From Bryobacterales bacterium (GTDB lineage Bacteria > Acidobacteriota > Terriglobia > Bryobacterales > Bryobacteraceae), in assembly GCA_003162425.1 (NCBI GenBank), contig PMOK01000039.1, positions 38,633-76,951 on the forward strand: a stretch of DNA of 38,319 nt, given 5' to 3'. Both the position numbers and the translations under genes were made by a program. The notes under the pieces were generated by a model. The model did not search any database and had not been told where the DNA came from. It worked only from the letters and a program-made list of their open reading frames with translations. Shown piece after piece: positions 1 through 9,130 of the stretch. Position 1 is the stretch's first letter. Every line of letters begins with the position of its first letter.

Positions 1-85
1 CTGGACCGCAGCCGACGCCCTCGTCGGCTTGTTTGGCGAAGAGCGGGTCCAGGGGGACCCGCGCAGACCTGGGGGTCTGCCCCAC
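1..85. repeat. Dispersed palindromic repeat, family A, copy 1 (cut by window edge)
   Basis: The segment matches 18227-18342 almost segment by segment. It has the same small hairpin GCCGACG-CCCT-CGTCGGC (11-28), the same hairpin GCGGGTCC-AGGG-GGACCCGC (43-62), and a closing arm (63-85) that is a variant of the arm at 18320-18342. The left outer arm is only partly inside the window. The middle spacer differs from copy 2 in length and sequence, so only the palindromic parts are conserved. Confidence 0.8.
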
Positions 86-130
86 TATGACGGCCGAATC
101 CCCCAGTTTTGGGAAAACTAAGTGACATTG

Positions 131-150
131 GGCGAAAGCGCCTGCCCCAC
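131..150. repeat. Short hairpin repeat, family B, copy 1, at a gene 3' end
   Basis: The core GGCGAAAGCGCC followed by TGCCCCAC is shared with 36784-36807, and in inverted orientation with 5034-5056. It lies two bases beyond the stop codon of the minus-strand gene ending at 153. It can form a GC-rich stem but has no T-tract, so it is not a canonical intrinsic terminator. Confidence 0.65.
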
Positions 151-152
151 CG

Positions 153-3100
153 TTACTGCACGGCTACTGTAATGGCCTGCTGCTTAGTGGTGTTGTTTCC
201 GATCGTGAGAACTACCAACTGATTTTGCGAATTGATATTGTTCGGGATTGTGACGTTCACTTGAAGGACACCCGATACCAGCGTGGGCGCTTCGCCCGCA
301 TAAGATATTGCCGCAGGTTGGCCGCCGATGGTTACCGAGACGTTGGCGACCGGCTTGGGTAGAGGTAGCGACGGACCGGACATAGAGCCAGTGGCGACCG
401 GTGGCGTGAGCAATCCTTCGCCAGTAGCGTAAATCGACACGGTGCTGCCCTTGGGAGCTGGATTACTTGCGTTGTTTGCACTTTCGTTTGAATTCAGAAT
501 GGCTCCCTGACCGTTGCCGGTTTGGTTAGCCGAGAAGATGCCGGGAGCGGTCGCGGTAGTGGTGACCATGAACGACGCGGAAATGACGCCGTTGTAGTTC
601 ACCGTAACGTTGATCGACGAACCCGGTGCGACTTCGGCCACTTCATAGGGCACGATGGCATTAATCTGAAGAGCTCCGACGTAGGTCAAAGGCGCGGCTA
701 CGCCATTAAACGTCACCGTTGTGCCGCCCAACGTGGTATCCACGTGGCTGTTGTCCGGCGTAAAGTTGATCCCTGTAGTGGGGCCGAGATTTGTACCGAA
801 AATGGAGACTAGCTCGCCCGGCGAAACGGGTCCGGCCAGGAAGCTGGCGCCATTGACGATGGAAGTGACTGCCGGCGCGGAGGGGCCAAAGACGCTGAGA
901 TTCACCTTGATAGTCTGAGTGACACCCGGAAGGCTGGACGAGGAGACGGCCACGTTGCCCGTGTAACTGCCGGCGCCGAGCGTCTGCACCACGGACAGAT
1001 TTAGCGCGATGCTGAGAGTAACCGGAGTACTGCCAGTGGTGGGCGTGACCGTCACGAAGTTGCCTCCGGTAGACGGAGTGAAGGTTGCCGTGATTGGCAC
1101 GTTCGCTCCAGTAGCCGTGACTTGTACAGTCTGGGGACCCTGGAGGACGTTGGAGCCGATCTGGTAAGTGAAATTCGCGGTGGTGGCGGAGAGCACCAAG
1201 GTGTTCGCCGTGCTGACCGTCAGCGTGACTGGGATGTACAACGGGTTGTTTCCGGCTCCCGGAACGATAACCGTCACCACTCCGCTATACGTGTTTTGCG
1301 GCAGGTTGCCGCCAGTGGCTGTTACGGTAACCGTGTTGCCCGATGCCGTGGCCGCAAGCCAGCCGGTTCCCAGGAACGTAGTGGCCAGCGCGCCGATGGT
1401 TGTCCCGGCCGGCACTCCGTTGATCTGCACGGTTTGGCTGACAGGAGCTCCACCTGCGGGCTCCATGAGTGTGAGACTTGCCGGAGTGGCACTTACATTA
1501 GAGGCCACCACAATCAAGTGCACATGAATGACCTCAGACGGGACGTTTCGAGAGGTGACGGTGACGGTTCCATCATACGTCCCCACTCCAAGATCGATGG
1601 GATTAATGGTGATTAGCAGGTTGCTGGGTGTAACTCCGGTGTTGGGCGCTACCGAAAGCCACGTCAATCCGATGGGATTGGTGGCAGCAGCGGCATTGAA
1701 AGCAAGGACAGTGGAGTCCGTGCTGGTGACCGAGACTGTCTGCGTGGTGGCGCTGGCTCCGGACAACATGGTGATGTCAAGGTAATTTGCGCTGACGTTC
1801 AGAAGAGCTGTGCCGCTAACGTTCAGCGTGACCGGAATGACGAGCGCCGGTGTGGAAGAATTGGGAACGCTTATCGTAATGTTCCCGTTGCAGACCTTCG
1901 GCGTGGTGAGTCCGCCTACGTTCACGGACGCCACTATCTGGTCCTGGTTCAAGTAAGTAACGCCGGTGGCGCCGCTAGTCCCGGTGGCGGTCAAGAACCC
2001 GGGACAATTGCTGGTGGTGACTGCTACCTGGAAATTGAGCGGAGACGCTGTGCTGGAGACAGTAATGGTCTGATTGGTCGGCGCCGTTTGTCCAATTTCG
2101 TAATTGAAGGTCAGTGAACCAACGCTCGCAGTAAGTAGAGGGTTACTGTTTACTGTAAGAGTCGCGACAAAGCTCTGCGGTGAATTGCCCGCATTGGCAG
2201 AAGTCAGCGTAACGGTATCGCTGTATGTACCGGGCGCAAGAGTGGAGAGCACGAATGGATTCACAGTGAGCGCCAGCGCCTGGGGAGTGGTGCCCGTGAC
2301 CGGAGCCACCGTTACGAAGTTAGGTCCGCCGGCAGTGGTGGAGGCTGAAGTAACCGTGAAGGTCAAGGCCGCGCCGGAACTTGTAATCTGGACATTCTGA
2401 ACAGCCGGTTGAGTGCTGGTCCCGATTTGGTAAGTGAACATCGGACCAGTGGACGGAACTAATAGAAGCGGATTAGCGCTGACCACAAGACTAACTGGGA
2501 CCACTAGGAGGGGGTTAGAAGCCCCGGATGCGGTGATATCGATTTCTCCGTCGCACGGTTGCGCGGTGATGCCGGTTGTAAGGCCCGATGTATTCACTTG
2601 AACCGTGATGTTGCTCGGCGTCGCGCCACTATCTGGTGAAATTACCAGCCAACTTCCACAGTGTGCCGTCTTGGAAAACGCTGTGAATACGACATTGGCG
2701 CCGGTGCTGCTGGTGATGGCGACGGATTGCGCAGCCGGTCCATTAGTCCCTGTTTGCCAGGCGAAACTAAGTTGGGCGGGGCTAACTTGGATAGCGGGCG
2801 TTCCGGCGAGGGTAACCAATACCGGAATGCTGATGCCGTTTGTTCCTGGAGCGTTGATGGCAACTGCCCCGCTGAACGGTCCGGGGGTGGGTGGCAGCGC
2901 GGTAGGATTCACGGTAACTTGCAACTCGGCCGGCAAGGTACCGGACTGCGGGTTTACTGTCAGCCAATTTCCCCCGTCGCTGGTCCTGGCGGTTACGGTA
3001 TAAGTTGTCGTGCTGGAATGACTGCTTGAAAGCGCGACGGATTGGGTAGAGGGAACCGTACTGGTAACAGCAAACGGGAAACTCAAGGAATTCGGATTCG

Positions 3101-3494
3101 CTGAAAGAGGGCTCGCCCCAGACAAGGTATCCAGTTCCACGCGCACCGACAGGGAAGCCCCCGTCGCGTTGATATTCAGAAAGCCGTCGTCGGTGGCGAG
3201 GCTCGAAAGCGCGGGATTGACGAAGACCGTCACTTCGAGCGGCGTCGTTCCACTACTGGGCGTAGCCGTTAGCCAGTTATTGTTAGAAATGGCTGATACC
3301 GCAACATTGGTGGACCCGTTGGAGGATGTTATTATCACCGTCTGAGGAGATAAGCTTCCAGTTTGCGCACTGAAGGTCATCTGCGACGGATTGGCCGTCA
3401 GCGTAGCATTCTGGGCCAAGGCCGTATCGGAAAAACACACCAGGACAACCAACAGGCTGGCGAGACAGACTAGAGATTTTTGAGCGTTTTGCAT
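153..3494 (-). CDS. Secreted BACON-like multi-repeat protein with Solibacter C-terminal domain (TIGR03437 type)
   Basis: A 1113-residue protein of unknown function, probably exported. The N-terminus has two basic-hydrophobic signal features (MQNAQKSLVCLASLLVVLVC) and a likely cleavage after ALA-Q. About eight Ig-like units of roughly 100 residues follow, each with the pattern LSF...QTV.V.S...WL.V.P.SG.TP..L.V.VNP, as in BACON-type domains. The last 240 residues start at VTSIVNGASF and include GELVSIFGTNLGP, typical of the C-terminal domain that is abundant in Solibacter. The start is set at the ATG at 3494 because GGAGGAA lies 5 bases upstream; a GTG four codons earlier would overlap that site. 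Such proteins are usually adhesive or surface proteins by inference only. It stands alone on the minus strand. Confidence 0.88.
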   Translation of the reverse strand: MQNAQKSLVCLASLLVVLVCFSDTALAQNATLTANPSQMTFSAQTGSLSPQTVIITSSNGSTNVAVSAISNNNWLTATPSSGTTPLEVTVFVNPALSSLATDDGFLNINATGASLSVRVELDTLSGASPLSANPNSLSFPFAVTSTVPSTQSVALSSSHSSTTTYTVTARTSDGGNWLTVNPQSGTLPAELQVTVNPTALPPTPGPFSGAVAINAPGTNGISIPVLVTLAGTPAIQVSPAQLSFAWQTGTNGPAAQSVAITSSTGANVVFTAFSKTAHCGSWLVISPDSGATPSNITVQVNTSGLTTGITAQPCDGEIDITASGASNPLLVVPVSLVVSANPLLLVPSTGPMFTYQIGTSTQPAVQNVQITSSGAALTFTVTSASTTAGGPNFVTVAPVTGTTPQALALTVNPFVLSTLAPGTYSDTVTLTSANAGNSPQSFVATLTVNSNPLLTASVGSLTFNYEIGQTAPTNQTITVSSTASPLNFQVAVTTSNCPGFLTATGTSGATGVTYLNQDQIVASVNVGGLTTPKVCNGNITISVPNSSTPALVIPVTLNVSGTALLNVSANYLDITMLSGASATTQTVSVTSTDSTVLAFNAAAATNPIGLTWLSVAPNTGVTPSNLLITINPIDLGVGTYDGTVTVTSRNVPSEVIHVHLIVVASNVSATPASLTLMEPAGGAPVSQTVQINGVPAGTTIGALATTFLGTGWLAATASGNTVTVTATGGNLPQNTYSGVVTVIVPGAGNNPLYIPVTLTVSTANTLVLSATTANFTYQIGSNVLQGPQTVQVTATGANVPITATFTPSTGGNFVTVTPTTGSTPVTLSIALNLSVVQTLGAGSYTGNVAVSSSSLPGVTQTIKVNLSVFGPSAPAVTSIVNGASFLAGPVSPGELVSIFGTNLGPTTGINFTPDNSHVDTTLGGTTVTFNGVAAPLTYVGALQINAIVPYEVAEVAPGSSINVTVNYNGVISASFMVTTTATAPGIFSANQTGNGQGAILNSNESANNASNPAPKGSTVSIYATGEGLLTPPVATGSMSGPSLPLPKPVANVSVTIGGQPAAISYAGEAPTLVSGVLQVNVTIPNNINSQNQLVVLTIGNNTTKQQAITVAVQ

Positions 3495-3506
3495 GAGTTC
3501 CTCCAC

Positions 3507-3852
3507 GAAAGATCGAGATTAGTAGGGTAAATCCGGACGCGGCTATGAGTGGTAGAAGCAATCTCCTTGCCACGATCCGTTAGACCAACTCAGGTTGCTG
3601 GCGGTTTCATCAACCTTGGAGTAATGTAGCCGGAATTTCCGTGATTAACCTTACAACCTAGCGCTTAGACTTTCAAACACACACACTAACAATTAGCACT
3701 CGTGGCGGCGGATGTCTGCTCACAATTGCTCACCTTGGAATCAGGCAGTACAGGATGGCGTGGCTGGGAATTCGGGGTTCGTCAGCGTTTGCTGACAAGC
3801 GGGACTTGGGGCTGGGGACTGGGGGCTGGCGTCGGAGTTGTACAATTCTTGG
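3507..3852. other. Intergenic region with hairpin and G-rich tract
   Basis: No gene is evident between the two divergent neighbours. The region is AT-richer near 3640-3690, including a CACACACAC run, and probably carries both promoters, though no convincing -35/-10 pair was picked. GTCAGC-GTTT-GCTGAC (3781-3796) is a perfect small hairpin. Directly after it comes a G-rich stretch with four G-runs (3801-3825). Confidence 0.6.
3801..3825 (+). promoter_or_regulatory. Potential G-quadruplex motif upstream of amidohydrolase
   Basis: Four G-runs GGG, GGGG, GGGG and GGGGG are separated by loops of 4, 2 and 3 bases, which fits the canonical four-run quadruplex pattern on the plus strand. It lies 27 bases before the preferred GTG start of the next gene. 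Folding and any effect on expression are inference; it may equally be a low-complexity G/CT repeat. Confidence 0.4.
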
Positions 3853-5028
3853 GTGGTCGTTCGCCTACCTCACCTTCTATTCGTGTTGTCTGCGCTTGGC
3901 TTTGCTCAGCCGATTGTGCTTGAGACCAGCACCATTCTGGATGGCAAAGGTGGGGTGCTGAAGAACCAGCAGATTGTGATTGAAGGTTCGCGCATTCAGG
4001 TTGTGACGCGAGGGAGGTCCACTGCAACTTACGACCTGCGCGGGTTGACGGTGATGCCGGGCTGGATCGACACGCATATTCATTTGACCTGGCATTTTGA
4101 CTCACACCATAAACTCGCGAACCAGAGTGAGCCGCCGCAAGCTTCGGCTCTCTACGCCGCGGAAAACGCGTGGCTCACGCTACAAGGCGGTTTCACCACC
4201 GTGCAAAGCGTGGGAGCGCCCATCGACGCAGACGTTCGCGACCGGATTGCGGAAGGATCACTGCCGGGGCCGCGCATCCTGACGTCGGTGCGGCAGATCA
4301 CCGATAAGAGCGGTACGCCGGACGAGATTCGCGCGCTGGTGCGCAAGACCAAAACGGAAGGCGCGGACGTGATCAAGCTTTTCGCGACCTCGGGGCTGGG
4401 GGCGGGCGGGGCGCAGACCATGAGCGATGAGCAGATCCAGGCCGCATGCGGCGAGGCGAAAGCAGTGGGGCTGCGCGCGGTGGTGCACGCCATCGGATCG
4501 GATGGCGCCAAGGCCGCGGTGCTAGCCGGTTGTACATCCATCGAGCATGGCGATTTTCTGGACGACGCAACTCTCGCGCTGATGGCCGAGCGAGGGACTT
4601 ATTTCGATCCCAATTTTCTGGTATTGCACAACTATCTGGATAATCGCGCGAGCTTCAATTTTCCAGAGACCACGTTCACAGCGCTAGAGAAGGCGCTGGG
4701 GCCTACGGCCGATGTTCTGCGGCGAGCGCGTTTGCGTCACGTGAAGGTGATTTTCGGCACCGACGCGGTGGCTGGCGCGCATGGGAGGAATGCCGAAGAG
4801 TTCATCTACCGGGTGCGGGATGGTCACGACTCGCCGATGGAAGCACTTCGGAGCGCAACGTCGCTGGCTGCCGAATCGCTCGGGCTGGGCGATCGTATCG
4901 GCACTGTTGCTCCTGGTTTCGATGCAGACCTGGTAGCCACCGACGGCAATCCGCTGGAGGACATCACGGCGGTCCGGCGGGTGGTGTTTGTGATGAAGGG
5001 CGGAAAGGTTTATAAGAACGCTCGTTGA
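3853..5028 (+). CDS. Secreted metal-dependent amidohydrolase (imidazolonepropionase/prolidase-like)
   Basis: Member of the amidohydrolase superfamily with the two-part fold: a beta-sandwich at both ends around a TIM barrel. From the GTG at 3853 (391 aa) it has a signal-like N-terminus, VRLPHLLFVLSALGFAQ. Likely metal ligands are all present: HIH (75-77) in GWIDTHIHLTW, carboxylated Lys175 in GADVIKLF, His212 in VVHAIG, His232 in SIEHGD and Asp304 in FGTDA. The C-terminus DADLVATDGNPLEDI is typical of the family. An in-frame TTG at 3838 is possible but has its Shine-Dalgarno-like GGAG immediately adjacent, so GTG at 3853 is preferred. The substrate (cyclic amide or X-Pro dipeptide-like) cannot be told from sequence. 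Confidence 0.88.
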   Translation: MVVRLPHLLFVLSALGFAQPIVLETSTILDGKGGVLKNQQIVIEGSRIQVVTRGRSTATYDLRGLTVMPGWIDTHIHLTWHFDSHHKLANQSEPPQASALYAAENAWLTLQGGFTTVQSVGAPIDADVRDRIAEGSLPGPRILTSVRQITDKSGTPDEIRALVRKTKTEGADVIKLFATSGLGAGGAQTMSDEQIQAACGEAKAVGLRAVVHAIGSDGAKAAVLAGCTSIEHGDFLDDATLALMAERGTYFDPNFLVLHNYLDNRASFNFPETTFTALEKALGPTADVLRRARLRHVKVIFGTDAVAGAHGRNAEEFIYRVRDGHDSPMEALRSATSLAAESLGLGDRIGTVAPGFDADLVATDGNPLEDITAVRRVVFVMKGGKVYKNAR

Positions 5029-5033
5029 ATGAG

Positions 5034-5056
5034 GTGGCGTAGGCGCTTTCGCCTGC
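5034..5056. repeat. Short hairpin repeat, family B, copy 2 (inverted)
   Basis: AGGCGCTTTCGCCTGC is the reverse complement of the core seen at 131-150 and 36784-36807. It begins a few bases after the stop codon of the amidohydrolase gene. All three copies therefore sit at gene 3' ends. Confidence 0.65.
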
Positions 5057-5080
5057 GAACCCCTGCTAGAGGCCTGTGAC

Positions 5081-5112
5081 GAAATCGGACAGCTCGTAGC
5101 GAAATCGGACAG
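5081..5112. repeat. Direct repeat of GAAATCGGACAG, 20-bp period
   Basis: The 12-mer GAAATCGGACAG occurs at 5081-5092 and again at 5101-5112. Paired motifs of this kind occur at ends of some IS21-like insertion sequences, but no transposase or second end is visible, so this is at most an IS-end remnant. The rest of the gap 5029-5290 shows no gene. Confidence 0.45.
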
Positions 5113-5290
5113 TACGGGGGTTTCCCGGAGTCCAGGCACCGCATCTGATTGGAAACAACGTTGAAAAACACCGTCGCCTCTCGGTCTTCAAGTGGAAGGC
5201 GAATTGCACTTGGATGACACTCTGGGAAAATCAATCAGTCGGTTTCCGCGGGTGGCGCGCACCGGCCGTCATCAACTAGGATTTTATTCA

Positions 5291-7195
5291 ATGAGCTACT
5301 TTCGAAGACTTTTTTCCGTTCTGTGTGCGGGTTTGACGTGTTTTGCGCAGACGCCGGAGGTGTCCATACAGGAGCCGAAGCCGTATCCGGTGGTGGGGCG
5401 ATTTCTGAAGCCGTTTCACATCCAGCCTCGCGTCGTTGGGCCGGCTCTATTGTCGAACACGCCGCGGCTGGAATCGCTGGTGCGCGGGGGGAATTTGTAT
5501 CTTTCGGTGCAAGATGTAATCGCAGTGGCGCTGGAGAATAATCTTGATATCGCGATTCAGCGCTACGCGCCGGTTTTGGCGAGTGAAGTTCTGCGCCGAG
5601 CCCAAAGCGGTCAGCTTCTGCGTCAAGTTGGTCTTCCGATCAGCCAAGGGCCGCAAAGCGTCAGCCTGGCCGGAGTCACTTCCGGAGTGGTGGGTTTGTC
5701 AGACACGGGGTCTGGCGTAACCTCCGGGGGCGGCTTGGTGGCTTCTATCGGCACTACACCTCCCGGTCTCGATCCCATTCTTTTCGCCAGCGCTGCTTTT
5801 CAGCATTTAACCAGTCCGGAAGACAACCTTTTCGTGGTAGGCGTTCCCACCTTAGTGCAGACCACGCGAACCTATCAGGCTGGCTACTTCCAGCAGTTCG
5901 TTACGGGGACGGCGTTTCAGCTCACTTATTACAGTTCCCGGAATCAATTTAACAGCCCTGCCTTCGATGTCAACCCGTTCACCAGCGGCTATTTGGATCT
6001 ATACATCCTGCAGCCAATTTTGCAGGGGTTCGGGAGACCTGTGAACAACCGCTATATTCGAATGGCTAAGAATAACGCGAAAGTAAGCGATCTGCAATTA
6101 AAGCGGCAGGTGGTGACGACGATTTCCGCGGTTCTGAATCTTTACTGGGATCTGGTCAGCTTCAACGATGCCATTCGCATCCGTGAAGAGGCGCTCCAGA
6201 CGGCACAGAAACTGCTTGAGGGAAACCAGCACCAAGCCGACCTGGGGACATTACCCAAGATTGAGATAACACGCGCCGCAGCCGAGGTATCTTCCGCAAA
6301 AGAGAACCTGCTGATCGCACAAACTAACGTTGCACAGCAGGAAACTGTTCTGAAAAACGCTTTGAGCAGAAATGGCGTCGCCAGCCCGTGGCTGGATGAG
6401 GTCCATGTCATCCCACTGGACACGATCAAGGTCCCGGAAAAAGAAGAGCTCAAACCAACGGCAGAGCTGATCAATCTGGCCCTGCAGGCGCGTTCTGAGC
6501 TAGAGCAGACGCGACTCAACGTGGAGAGCTCGAAGATTAGCGCGGCCGGCACAAAGAACGCGTTGCTGCCGGTCTTGAACGCATTCGCCGAATTCACCAA
6601 CAACGGCCTTAGCGGCGTAGCGAATCCCTTGGTTACAAATCCGACTCCCGAGACTTTACCGGCGCCCTATGTGTTGGGTGGATACGGCAACCTGCTCAGC
6701 CAAATCCTCCTGCGGCATTTTCCAAACTACTCTGTGGGCTTTTCGTTGAATATCCAGATTCGCAACCGGCAGGCACAGGCCGATTACGTGTTGGACCAAC
6801 TCGGCGTTCGGCAAAACGAGCTGCAACTTCAAAAAGAGATCAATCAGATTCGCGTGGACGTAAAGAACGCAGTGATCGGTCTGCAGCAGGCACGGGCTCG
6901 CTATGAAACCGCGGTGGCCACTCGGTCCCTGGCTCAACAAACACTGGATTCTGAGGCAAACCGTTTCAAATTCGGCGAGTCGACCATTGCGCAGGTGGTC
7001 CAAACTCAGCGGGACATGGCCACGGCACAAGACGCCGAGGTTCAGGCCATGGCCAACTATACCCACGCCAAGATTGCCTTCGATGAAGCGGTGGGGCAGA
7101 CGCTGGACACCAACGGCATCTCCATACAGGAAGCCGCGGCGGGGCGGGTGGCCCGACAATCAGCGATACCGGATACCGTTCCGGGCAAGGAATGA
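5291..7195 (+). CDS. TolC-like outer-membrane efflux protein, paralogue 1
   Basis: A 634-residue outer-membrane factor family protein expected to form a trimeric beta-barrel with a periplasmic alpha-helical tunnel. The ATG at 5291 gives a good signal peptide (SYFRRLFSVLCAGLTCFAQ); the open frame extends upstream but without signal or motif support. The region LSVQDVIAVALENNLDI is the usual first OEP helix, and the second OEP repeat holds the long amphipathic helices rich in A, Q, E and R. Compared with E. coli TolC it carries an extra 100-residue Gly/Ser-rich insertion after the first helix. The next gene is a paralogue that overlaps its stop. No membrane-fusion protein or RND/ABC pump lies nearby, so the partner is unknown. 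Confidence 0.88.
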   Translation: MSYFRRLFSVLCAGLTCFAQTPEVSIQEPKPYPVVGRFLKPFHIQPRVVGPALLSNTPRLESLVRGGNLYLSVQDVIAVALENNLDIAIQRYAPVLASEVLRRAQSGQLLRQVGLPISQGPQSVSLAGVTSGVVGLSDTGSGVTSGGGLVASIGTTPPGLDPILFASAAFQHLTSPEDNLFVVGVPTLVQTTRTYQAGYFQQFVTGTAFQLTYYSSRNQFNSPAFDVNPFTSGYLDLYILQPILQGFGRPVNNRYIRMAKNNAKVSDLQLKRQVVTTISAVLNLYWDLVSFNDAIRIREEALQTAQKLLEGNQHQADLGTLPKIEITRAAAEVSSAKENLLIAQTNVAQQETVLKNALSRNGVASPWLDEVHVIPLDTIKVPEKEELKPTAELINLALQARSELEQTRLNVESSKISAAGTKNALLPVLNAFAEFTNNGLSGVANPLVTNPTPETLPAPYVLGGYGNLLSQILLRHFPNYSVGFSLNIQIRNRQAQADYVLDQLGVRQNELQLQKEINQIRVDVKNAVIGLQQARARYETAVATRSLAQQTLDSEANRFKFGESTIAQVVQTQRDMATAQDAEVQAMANYTHAKIAFDEAVGQTLDTNGISIQEAAAGRVARQSAIPDTVPGKE

Positions 7196-7206
7196 GGCGC
7201 ACTGCA

Positions 7207-9078
7207 ATGAAAACACAAAAAGCATTCGCCGTGTTCGTCGTTTGGAGCTTGGTGACTTCCCAGCTGAGCGCCCAACAGTCGCCGCAGACGGTGGAGAAGG
7301 CGCACGCAATCGTTTTGGTGCGGCCTTACCTGCCAACGACCATGCCTCCGGTTCAGTTAAAGAATTCAAACCGCCTGCATGACTTGATTCGAGGTGGCAA
7401 GCTTTATCTGACAGTACAAGATGCCATTGCGTTGGCCATGGAAAACGACGTAGACCTGGAAGTAGACCGGTATGGACCCCTGAGCGCCGAGTGGAACTTG
7501 AAGCGTGCGCAGGCGGGTGGCCCGCTACGCGGCGTCACGGCCGGCAACACGTTAAGTAACCAGGCGGTCAGCGGCCAAGGCGTGCAGGGGAGTGAGGCGT
7601 CTGCTGGCCTTGTGAGTAGTGGAGGAGGCAGTGGAAGTTCGGGTAGCAGCGGCATTATTCAACAGATCGGACCAATCACGCCCAACCTGGATGCCGCCTT
7701 CCAAAATACCAGCGAATTCGCGCACCTCACCTCTCCTCAGCCCAACACAACGGTGAGTCAAACTCCTGCTCTGGTCAACACTGAACACATCTTCGACTCG
7801 TCTTTCACGCAAGGCTTGATTACCGGCGGCACTTTACAGATAGCCGGCAACGAATCGTATTTGAAGCAGAATGCACCGACGAACTTGCTCAACCCCAGCG
7901 TTGCACCTGTGGTTCAAATCTATATCCAACACTCCCTTCTGCAAGGTTTTGGCGTGGCCATGAATCGCCGGACCATCACCATCGCCGAAATGCAGGTGGG
8001 CGGCGCTCGAGAAACGTTCCGTTCGCAGTTGCTCAATACGGTTGCAAATGTGCTGAATCTCTATTGGGCGTTGGTGGCCGCCGACGATGAGCTGCGGATA
8101 AGACGAAATGCCTTGGATGCCGCGCAGAAATTTCTGGAAGACACCAAGAAGCAGATTTCGCTCGGCGCGGTTGCCCGTTCCGACGTCTATCGACCGGAAT
8201 CCGACCTCTCCACTCGCGAGCAGGAGCTGGCTATTTCCCAGGTCAACGTGCAACAACGAGAGAGCGACCTGAAGAATGTTATAAGCCGGAACGGGACCCA
8301 GGATCCGTTGGTGGATGCCACGGACATCGTCCCACTGGATCATGTTGAGGTTCCGGCTGAGGAGGAGTTGCCGGGCTTGCGGGATTTGCTGGCGAGGGCT
8401 CTTGCGAAGCGGCCGGATGTCGCGCTGGCGAAGCTCAGTGACCGAACGGGAGAGATCAGCGCGCTGGGCACCCGCAATTCACTATTGCCGACCCTGCGAG
8501 GAACGTACCAGACCTGGAACATCGGCCAGGCGGGCACTCCCGTCCCGGGCGCCGCCGTTGAGCCCTACTTCGTTGGTGGATTGGGCAACGCCCTCGGCCA
8601 AGTGTTTCGCCGGAATTTCTACAATCAGCGTGAGGCTCTGAATTTCAACATCCCCTTGTGGAACCGCCAAGCGCAGGCCGACGATGCCATCGACCAGTTG
8701 CAGTTGCGCCAGGGCGACTTGGTGGAGCGCAGAAACATGAATGCGATCGTGGTGGCGATTTCGAACCAAATGACCGCTCTGCGGCAGGCCAGATCCAGAT
8801 TTAGACAGGCGGTGGACAGCCGCTCGCTGCAGGAACAACTGCTGGAGAAAGAGGAGCAGATGTTTTCGTTCGGCACCGCTCAACCCAGCGATGTAGTGGC
8901 TGCGCGCGCAAGTCTGCTGGCTGCGCAGTTGACTGAACTGCAGGCGATTGCTGCGTATGGGAATGCGAAAGTAGCGCTGGATCAGGTGCTGGGCGAGACG
9001 CTGGAGACAAATCATGTGTCGCTCGATGAGGCACTGCAAGGGCGGGTGTCTAGGGAATCCAAGCTGCCGGCAAAGTAG
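7207..9078 (+). CDS. TolC-like outer-membrane efflux protein, paralogue 2
   Basis: A 623-residue paralogue of the preceding gene: LTVQDAIALAMENDVDLEVDRYGPL, a Gly/Ser linker (GGGSGSSGSSG), then PNLDAAFQNTSEFAHLTSP, and YIQHSLLQGFGVAMNRR matching YILQPILQGFGRPVNNR of paralogue 1. Two starts are possible. ATG at 7192 overlaps the upstream stop (ATGA), but the ATG at 7207 has GAGG 9 bases before it and gives a cleaner signal peptide (KTQKAFAVFVVWSLVTSQLSAQ). The two genes are almost certainly co-transcribed and translationally coupled. Having both may allow hetero-oligomers or separate pump partners, which is inference. Confidence 0.88.
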   Translation: MKTQKAFAVFVVWSLVTSQLSAQQSPQTVEKAHAIVLVRPYLPTTMPPVQLKNSNRLHDLIRGGKLYLTVQDAIALAMENDVDLEVDRYGPLSAEWNLKRAQAGGPLRGVTAGNTLSNQAVSGQGVQGSEASAGLVSSGGGSGSSGSSGIIQQIGPITPNLDAAFQNTSEFAHLTSPQPNTTVSQTPALVNTEHIFDSSFTQGLITGGTLQIAGNESYLKQNAPTNLLNPSVAPVVQIYIQHSLLQGFGVAMNRRTITIAEMQVGGARETFRSQLLNTVANVLNLYWALVAADDELRIRRNALDAAQKFLEDTKKQISLGAVARSDVYRPESDLSTREQELAISQVNVQQRESDLKNVISRNGTQDPLVDATDIVPLDHVEVPAEEELPGLRDLLARALAKRPDVALAKLSDRTGEISALGTRNSLLPTLRGTYQTWNIGQAGTPVPGAAVEPYFVGGLGNALGQVFRRNFYNQREALNFNIPLWNRQAQADDAIDQLQLRQGDLVERRNMNAIVVAISNQMTALRQARSRFRQAVDSRSLQEQLLEKEEQMFSFGTAQPSDVVAARASLLAAQLTELQAIAAYGNAKVALDQVLGETLETNHVSLDEALQGRVSRESKLPAK

Positions 9079-9130
9079 CGCAGTCTCTGGCGGGCAAGCA
9101 GACCACCTGCTCAACATGCAAGAATAAGGT

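Noticed and set aside
5192..5290. Upstream extension of TolC 1 reading VEGELHLDDTLGKSISRFP, like a beta-lactamase-family fragment
   Set aside because: Only about 20 residues look similar, no flanking homology is visible, and the signal peptide begins at 5291; too weak to call a relic.
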